Of a stretch of 7,954 nucleotides of DNA, positions 4,722 through 7,954 are shown one piece after another. The position numbers and the translations under genes are program-made. Numbering within the stretch: position 1 is the stretch's first letter; each line of letters opens with the position of its first letter. Origin of the DNA: DATAFT01 sp035544635 (lineage in GTDB: Bacteria > Acidobacteriota > Thermoanaerobaculia > Multivoradales > Multivoraceae); assembly GCA_035544635.1 (NCBI GenBank), contig DATKDQ010000029.1:1-7954 (forward strand). The letters are read 5' to 3'. The notes beneath the pieces are model-generated. The model saw only the letters and a list, made by a program, of their open reading frames with translations. It was not told the DNA's origin and did no database searches.

Positions 4722-6284
4722 ATGAGATCGCTCCGGCAGCTCCGTTCGCTCGCCTCGCGCAAGGGCTATCTCCTCGACGACGAGATCGCAGCGGCGTCGG
4801 TGGTCTCGCCCGGTTCGATCCTCGAGCCCGAGCTGTCGGCGGCCGAGATGCGGCGGCGGCTCGAGAGCGATGGCATCGCCGTGATCGAGACGCCGTTCTG
4901 CCTGCGCGGCCGCTGCGACGCGCCGCCGCTCGAGCACGAGACCGGGGCCCCCTCGCAGTCGGCTCCAGTACCGGCCACGCCCGAGCGGTCCGATGATCCG
5001 CTCCGGCTCTACCTCAGGGAGATGAGCATCGAGCCGCTGCTCGATCGCGCCGGTGAGGTGGACATCGCGCGGCGGCTCGAGCGAGGCCGCTGGCGCGTCT
5101 GTGCCGCTCTGGCGTCGAGCGAGCGGGTGGTGCGGCGCCTCCTCGAAGGCGGCTTCGTCGCGAGCCGCAGGGCGGCACCGGCGCGAGCGCTCACCGTGGC
5201 CGACCTCGAGGCCCCGAACGCAGCGCTGCTCGACCCCTCGGTGGAGCGCGCGCTGGCGTGCTTTCGCTCGATCCGCGCCGCCGATCGCGACCTGCGGCGG
5301 CTGCTCCGGAGCCAACGCCGCTGCCGTCCCCAGGGACGGCGGCACGTCGAGCTCGAGGGCGAGATCGACCGCATGATCGGGGGCATCTCCGACCAGATCC
5401 GGGACCTCGGCTGGAGCTTCGAGGACCAGAGCCGGGCCGGCGACTTCCTCGACCTGCTCGCCCGCGAGCTGCCACGGCGCGGGCGCCCGCTCGAGCGCCG
5501 CTACGGCTCGCCGAGCCGCATCGCCTCGGTGCGCGCGGAGGTGCGCGGCGGCGCGCGGGAGTGCGAGCGCGGCCGCGAGAAGCTGATCACTGCGAACCTT
5601 CGCCTGGTGGTGTCGGTCGCCAAGCGCTACCGCTTCCGCGGTCTCGATCTGCTCGACCTCATCCAGGCCGGCAACATCGGCCTCATGCGGGCGGTGGAGA
5701 AGTTCGAGTATCGGCGCGGCTACAAGTTTTCCACCTACGCCCACTGGTGGATCCGCCAGGCCCTCGCGCGCAGCCTCGGCGAGGAGGTGCGCACGATCCG
5801 ACTGCCGATCCACGTCCTCGACGACCTCAATCGGCTGGGCCAGACCAGCGCCGCACTGGTGCAGGAGCTGGGTCGCTCGCCCACCGCGGAGGAGATCGCG
5901 GCCTGGATGGACCTACCGGTCTCGAGCGTGCGCAGCATGCGCAGGATGGCGCAGCAGCCGATCTCGCTCGAGACCCCGGTGGGCCTCGACGGCGACGCGA
6001 CTCTCGGCGACTTCGTGGCCGACCCCAGGTCCGCCGCCGACGACGATCTTGCGTCGACCGCGCTCCGTGAGCGCATCACCGAGGTCCTCTGCACCCTGCG
6101 CCCACGCGAGGAGCTGATCCTGCGCCTGCGCTTCGGCTTGGACGACGGCACCGAGCGGACGCTCGAGGAGGTCGGCCGTCTGTTCAACGTCACCCGCGAG
6201 CGCGTGCGCCAGATCGAGGCGACCGCCGTGCGCAAGCTGCGGCAGCGCGACCGCGCCGACCTCTTGCGAGAGGCGAGCGAGTAG
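4722..6284 (+). CDS. RpoD-like (sigma-70 family) RNA polymerase sigma factor
   Basis: A 520-aa primary-type sigma factor that directs RNA polymerase to promoters. Residues 4-58 resemble region 1.1 (RKGYLLDDEI, then a GIAVIET end), and region 1.2 is DDPLRLYLREM (91-101). A variable spacer (about 121-280) is shorter than that of E. coli RpoD. Region 2 runs from ANLRLVVSVAKRY (291-303) to WWIRQALARSL (342-352), region 3 from LPIHVL (361) on, the 3.2 finger around LGDFVADP (428-435), and region 4 from TLRPREE (458) to TLEEVGRLFNVTRERVRQIE (480-499) with the -35-binding residues intact. In the -10 helix the residue equivalent to E. coli T440 is A349, T432 is H341, while Q437 is kept (Q346). RTIRLPIH also resembles RpoS. 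It may be an RpoD paralogue rather than the housekeeping factor; no dnaG lies next to it. No clear ribosome site precedes ATG 4722, the most upstream start compatible with region 1.1. Confidence 0.93.
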   Translation: MRSLRQLRSLASRKGYLLDDEIAAASVVSPGSILEPELSAAEMRRRLESDGIAVIETPFCLRGRCDAPPLEHETGAPSQSAPVPATPERSDDPLRLYLREMSIEPLLDRAGEVDIARRLERGRWRVCAALASSERVVRRLLEGGFVASRRAAPARALTVADLEAPNAALLDPSVERALACFRSIRAADRDLRRLLRSQRRCRPQGRRHVELEGEIDRMIGGISDQIRDLGWSFEDQSRAGDFLDLLARELPRRGRPLERRYGSPSRIASVRAEVRGGARECERGREKLITANLRLVVSVAKRYRFRGLDLLDLIQAGNIGLMRAVEKFEYRRGYKFSTYAHWWIRQALARSLGEEVRTIRLPIHVLDDLNRLGQTSAALVQELGRSPTAEEIAAWMDLPVSSVRSMRRMAQQPISLETPVGLDGDATLGDFVADPRSAADDDLASTALRERITEVLCTLRPREELILRLRFGLDDGTERTLEEVGRLFNVTRERVRQIEATAVRKLRQRDRADLLREASE

Positions 6285-6321
6285 CCTCCGGAACGTGCTG
6301 GGTAGCACGTTCCTCCGGCTA
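6282..6321. terminator. Long palindromic hairpin overlapping the sigma-factor stop codon
   Basis: TAGCC (6282-6286), TCC, GGAACGTGCT (6290-6299), loop GGGT, AGCACGTTCC (6304-6313), TCC, GGCTA (6317-6321). The inner 10 bp and outer 5 bp pair perfectly around a symmetric TCC/TCC internal loop. The TAG stop of the sigma gene is the first three bases of the stem. It lies between convergent genes, fitting a bidirectional terminator, although neither side has a clean T run. A smaller GGCGC-TTC-GCGCC hairpin (6349-6361) nearer the minus-strand gene may help terminate that operon. Nothing else is seen in 6322-6420. Confidence 0.55.
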
Positions 6322-6420
6322 TTGCTGTATGGCGCCGAGGACGGCGCTGGCGCTTCGCGCCCCGCGTGGATGGGACGCTGTTACTCGGAAAAGTCCTAGC
6401 CGCCGCCCTGCGGATGCTGT

Positions 6421-6939
6421 TTACTCCGGGTAGCGCCAGGGCGCGGCCGGCTGTGCGGCCTGCTCGTCGATCGTCCACTGCGGGAGCGCGAGCCCTGGTG
6501 CGACCGGCGTGAACACCATGCGCACGCGCGTGCCGATGCCGACTGCGCGCACCAGGTCGGGCGGCGCGAGCGCGCCCGCCGCGGTGACCAGGTTGCCGTT
6601 CAGGCGGAGCGCCTCGTCCGCCGTCGGCTGCCCGCGCTGCGTGTCGAGCTCCACCAGCAGGAGCAGGTAGGGTAGGTGGGCACGGAACGCCGGCTGGATC
6701 GCGTGCCGCACCTCGCTATAGGAGTAGACCGCGCCGCGGCCGTCGACCGGCTCCCAGCTCAAAACGAAGCTCGCGCACCAGGGACATGCAGTCGTCGGGG
6801 GGTAACGCAAGAGGCCGCACTCCGCGCAGCGCTGGAGGCGGAAGGCGCCCTCGGCGCAATGGCGGAAGTACTCGAGGTTCTCGCGGTCGAGCGCGCTGAT
6901 CTCGAGCGGCATGCCGAGGTAGTCGCCCGCCACCGTCAT
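6421..6939 (-). CDS. DUF35 zinc-ribbon/OB-fold protein, partner of the adjacent thiolase
   Basis: A 172-aa protein with the two-part DUF35 architecture. A helical N terminus (LDRENLEYFRHCAEG) leads into a rubredoxin-like zinc ribbon with C38, C41, C52 and C55 (CAECG and CPWCA). An OB-fold follows, with the GRGAVYSYSEVRH strand (67-79), PYLLLLVELD (90-99) and the final strand near VRMVFTPV (139-146). DUF35 proteins form heteromeric complexes with thiolases or thiolase-like aldolases, for example HMG-CoA synthase/thiolase complexes in archaea and steroid side-chain aldolases in actinobacteria, where they position acyl-CoA. ATG 6939 is preceded by a strong GGAGGG (6951-6946). It lies 75 nt downstream of the thiolase in the same orientation, so co-transcription is likely. 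The C-terminal extension (about 152-172) is Ala/Pro-rich and not conserved to my eye. Confidence 0.92.
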   Translation of the reverse strand: MTVAGDYLGMPLEISALDRENLEYFRHCAEGAFRLQRCAECGLLRYPPTTACPWCASFVLSWEPVDGRGAVYSYSEVRHAIQPAFRAHLPYLLLLVELDTQRGQPTADEALRLNGNLVTAAGALAPPDLVRAVGIGTRVRMVFTPVAPGLALPQWTIDEQAAQPAAPWRYPE

Positions 6940-7014
6940 CGCGTTCCCTCCATCGTTCGCACTGCGAAGCTCACGCGCCGGAGCTCGGTCTGAAGCGGAT
7001 TCCTTGCTCGCTCG

Positions 7015-7954
7015 TCACCCGTCGGCCCGCATCACCATCGCCGAACCGAAGGCCGGCGTCCCCCACCCGAGGTTGGCTGTGTAGCGCGCGCCGCGCACCT
7101 GGCGGCAGCCACCCGCCCGATGGTCGTAGGTGTGACGGCGACGCCCGTCGGGCCCGGCGGGGCACGAGTCGTCGGCGTCGCCGCGGAGCTGGCGCACGTT
7201 CTCGACCACCATGTTGACGCCGTGGGTGTAGACCTCGCAGAGGTGGCCGCCGCTGGTGTTGTTGGGACGGCGCCCGCCGAGCCGCATCGTCCCGTCGGAG
7301 ACATAGGTGCCGCCCTCGCCCTTCTCGCAGAAGCCCCAGTCCTCGAGCTGGAGCAGGGTGGTGAACGTGAACGCGTCGTAGGAGCCGGTGACGTCGATGT
7401 CCTCCGGTCCCACCCCGGCGTTCGACCACAGGCGATCGCGGCCGTAGCGACCCGCCACCGTGGTGATCGGGCCGTGCTGATAGTGGTTGTCGATGCGCGG
7501 CTTGCAGCAGCGTCCGACCACCGCCTGGATGAGCACGCGGGGCTGGCGCAGGTCGCGGGCGCGCTCGGCGCTGGTGACCAGGATCGCGGTGCCATTGTCG
7601 GTCTCGACACAGCAGTCGAGCAGGTGGAGCGGCGCCACGATCATCCGGCTCGAGAGCACTTCGTCCACCGTGACCCGGCGCCGGTACACCGCCTTGGGGT
7701 TGTTCGACGCGTGCTCGCTGTGGATCACCTTGACCATCGCCACCTGCTCGGGAGTCGTGCCGAACTCGTGCATGTGGCGCATGAAGGTGTGGCTGAAGCG
7801 CTGAGCGGGAGTCTGGAGCCCGTAGACGCGCTCGTGGAGCTGGTCTCCGGTGATCGCCGCCTCGGCGCCCCTTCCCGTGCCGCCGACGCGCTGCTGGGAG
7901 TAGCCGTTCATGGCGCGGAAGATCGCGACCGTCGAGCACATCCCCGCCTCGATC
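7015..7954 (-). CDS. Thiolase-family acyl-CoA enzyme (lipid-transfer/SCP-x thiolase type), N terminus cut off
   Basis: 312 residues are visible; the frame stays open through the right edge, so the ATG at 7941 is internal (GAG GCG GGG precede it) and not the start. The fragment opens with AGMCSTVAIFRAMNGYSQ, typical of the end of the thiolase N-terminal domain, so roughly the first 110 residues, including the usual nucleophile region, are missing. Family hallmarks seen are YDAFTFTTLLQLEDWGFCEKGEGG-type sequence (centre about 7330-7385), NTSGGHL followed by EVYTHG with the conserved His, VRQLRG, then HTYD, CRQV and NLGWGTPAFGS near the C terminus, which is complete. This subfamily catalyses thiolytic or retro-aldol cleavage or condensation of acyl-CoAs and works with a DUF35 protein, here encoded directly downstream. 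A steroid or branched-chain side-chain aldolase or a beta-ketothiolase are both possible. The substrate cannot be read from sequence. Confidence 0.93.
   Translation of the reverse strand, partial: IEAGMCSTVAIFRAMNGYSQQRVGGTGRGAEAAITGDQLHERVYGLQTPAQRFSHTFMRHMHEFGTTPEQVAMVKVIHSEHASNNPKAVYRRRVTVDEVLSSRMIVAPLHLLDCCVETDNGTAILVTSAERARDLRQPRVLIQAVVGRCCKPRIDNHYQHGPITTVAGRYGRDRLWSNAGVGPEDIDVTGSYDAFTFTTLLQLEDWGFCEKGEGGTYVSDGTMRLGGRRPNNTSGGHLCEVYTHGVNMVVENVRQLRGDADDSCPAGPDGRRRHTYDHRAGGCRQVRGARYTANLGWGTPAFGSAMVMRADG

Noticed and set aside
4713..5813. Long open frame (366 codons) on the minus strand opposite the sigma-factor gene
   Set aside because: It is antisense to a protein with complete sigma-70 regions; its translation is compositionally biased with no recognisable domain. 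Long antisense frames are expected at this GC content.
6971..7939. 322-codon minus-strand frame overlapping the thiolase in another phase
   Set aside because: The other phase carries all thiolase motifs to a natural C terminus; this one is Arg/Pro/His-rich with no family match, and there is no sign of a frameshift.
1..7954. CRISPR arrays, insertion sequences, tandem repeats, integrase or toxin-antitoxin genes
   Set aside because: I looked for regularly spaced repeats, terminal inverted repeats with transposase motifs and small paired genes, and found none.

Overview
The window is very GC-rich, densely coding bacterial DNA with long open antisense frames, as expected at this base composition. 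The gene content fits a deltaproteobacterium-like or related environmental lineage (Myxococcota, Desulfobacterota or Binatota type). It includes a secreted FG-GAP/VCBS protein, a stand-alone RRM protein, an RpoD-type sigma factor and an acyl-CoA thiolase with its DUF35 partner. The taxonomic guess is inference from gene families and composition only. I see no tRNA, rRNA, CRISPR array, insertion sequence or integrase.

Layout. Positions 1-447 (minus) hold the N-terminal part of an exported FG-GAP/VCBS repeat protein that runs off the left edge. Divergent from it is a complete DEAD-box RNA helicase (619-1839), followed by a short perfect hairpin. A 239-nt gap ends in a larger imperfect hairpin just before the ribosome binding site of an ATP-grasp ligase (2079-3320). 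That gene overlaps by 4 nt (ATGA) a multi-pass membrane protein (3317-3997) with Asp/His/Glu clusters in or near its helices; the two form a clear two-gene operon of unknown function. After a 322-nt gap with a promoter-like extended -10 inside an inverted repeat comes a 90-aa RRM protein (4320-4592). A 129-nt gap dominated by two nested long-range inverted repeats leads to an RpoD-like sigma factor (4722-6284). Its stop codon lies inside a long palindromic hairpin that separates it from the convergent pair on the right: a thiolase/lipid-transfer-type enzyme (7015-7954, N terminus cut off) and its DUF35 zinc-ribbon/OB-fold partner (6421-6939), transcribed thiolase first.

How the parts may work together. 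The helicase, RRM protein and sigma factor all act on RNA or transcription, and each is set off from its neighbours by structured intergenic DNA, so they look individually regulated rather than one operon. The thiolase/DUF35 pair is a recognised functional unit for acyl-CoA carbon-carbon bond chemistry and has no obvious link to the rest. The least explained parts are the ATP-grasp/membrane-protein pair, the altered -10 recognition helix of the sigma factor, and the intergenic dyads.
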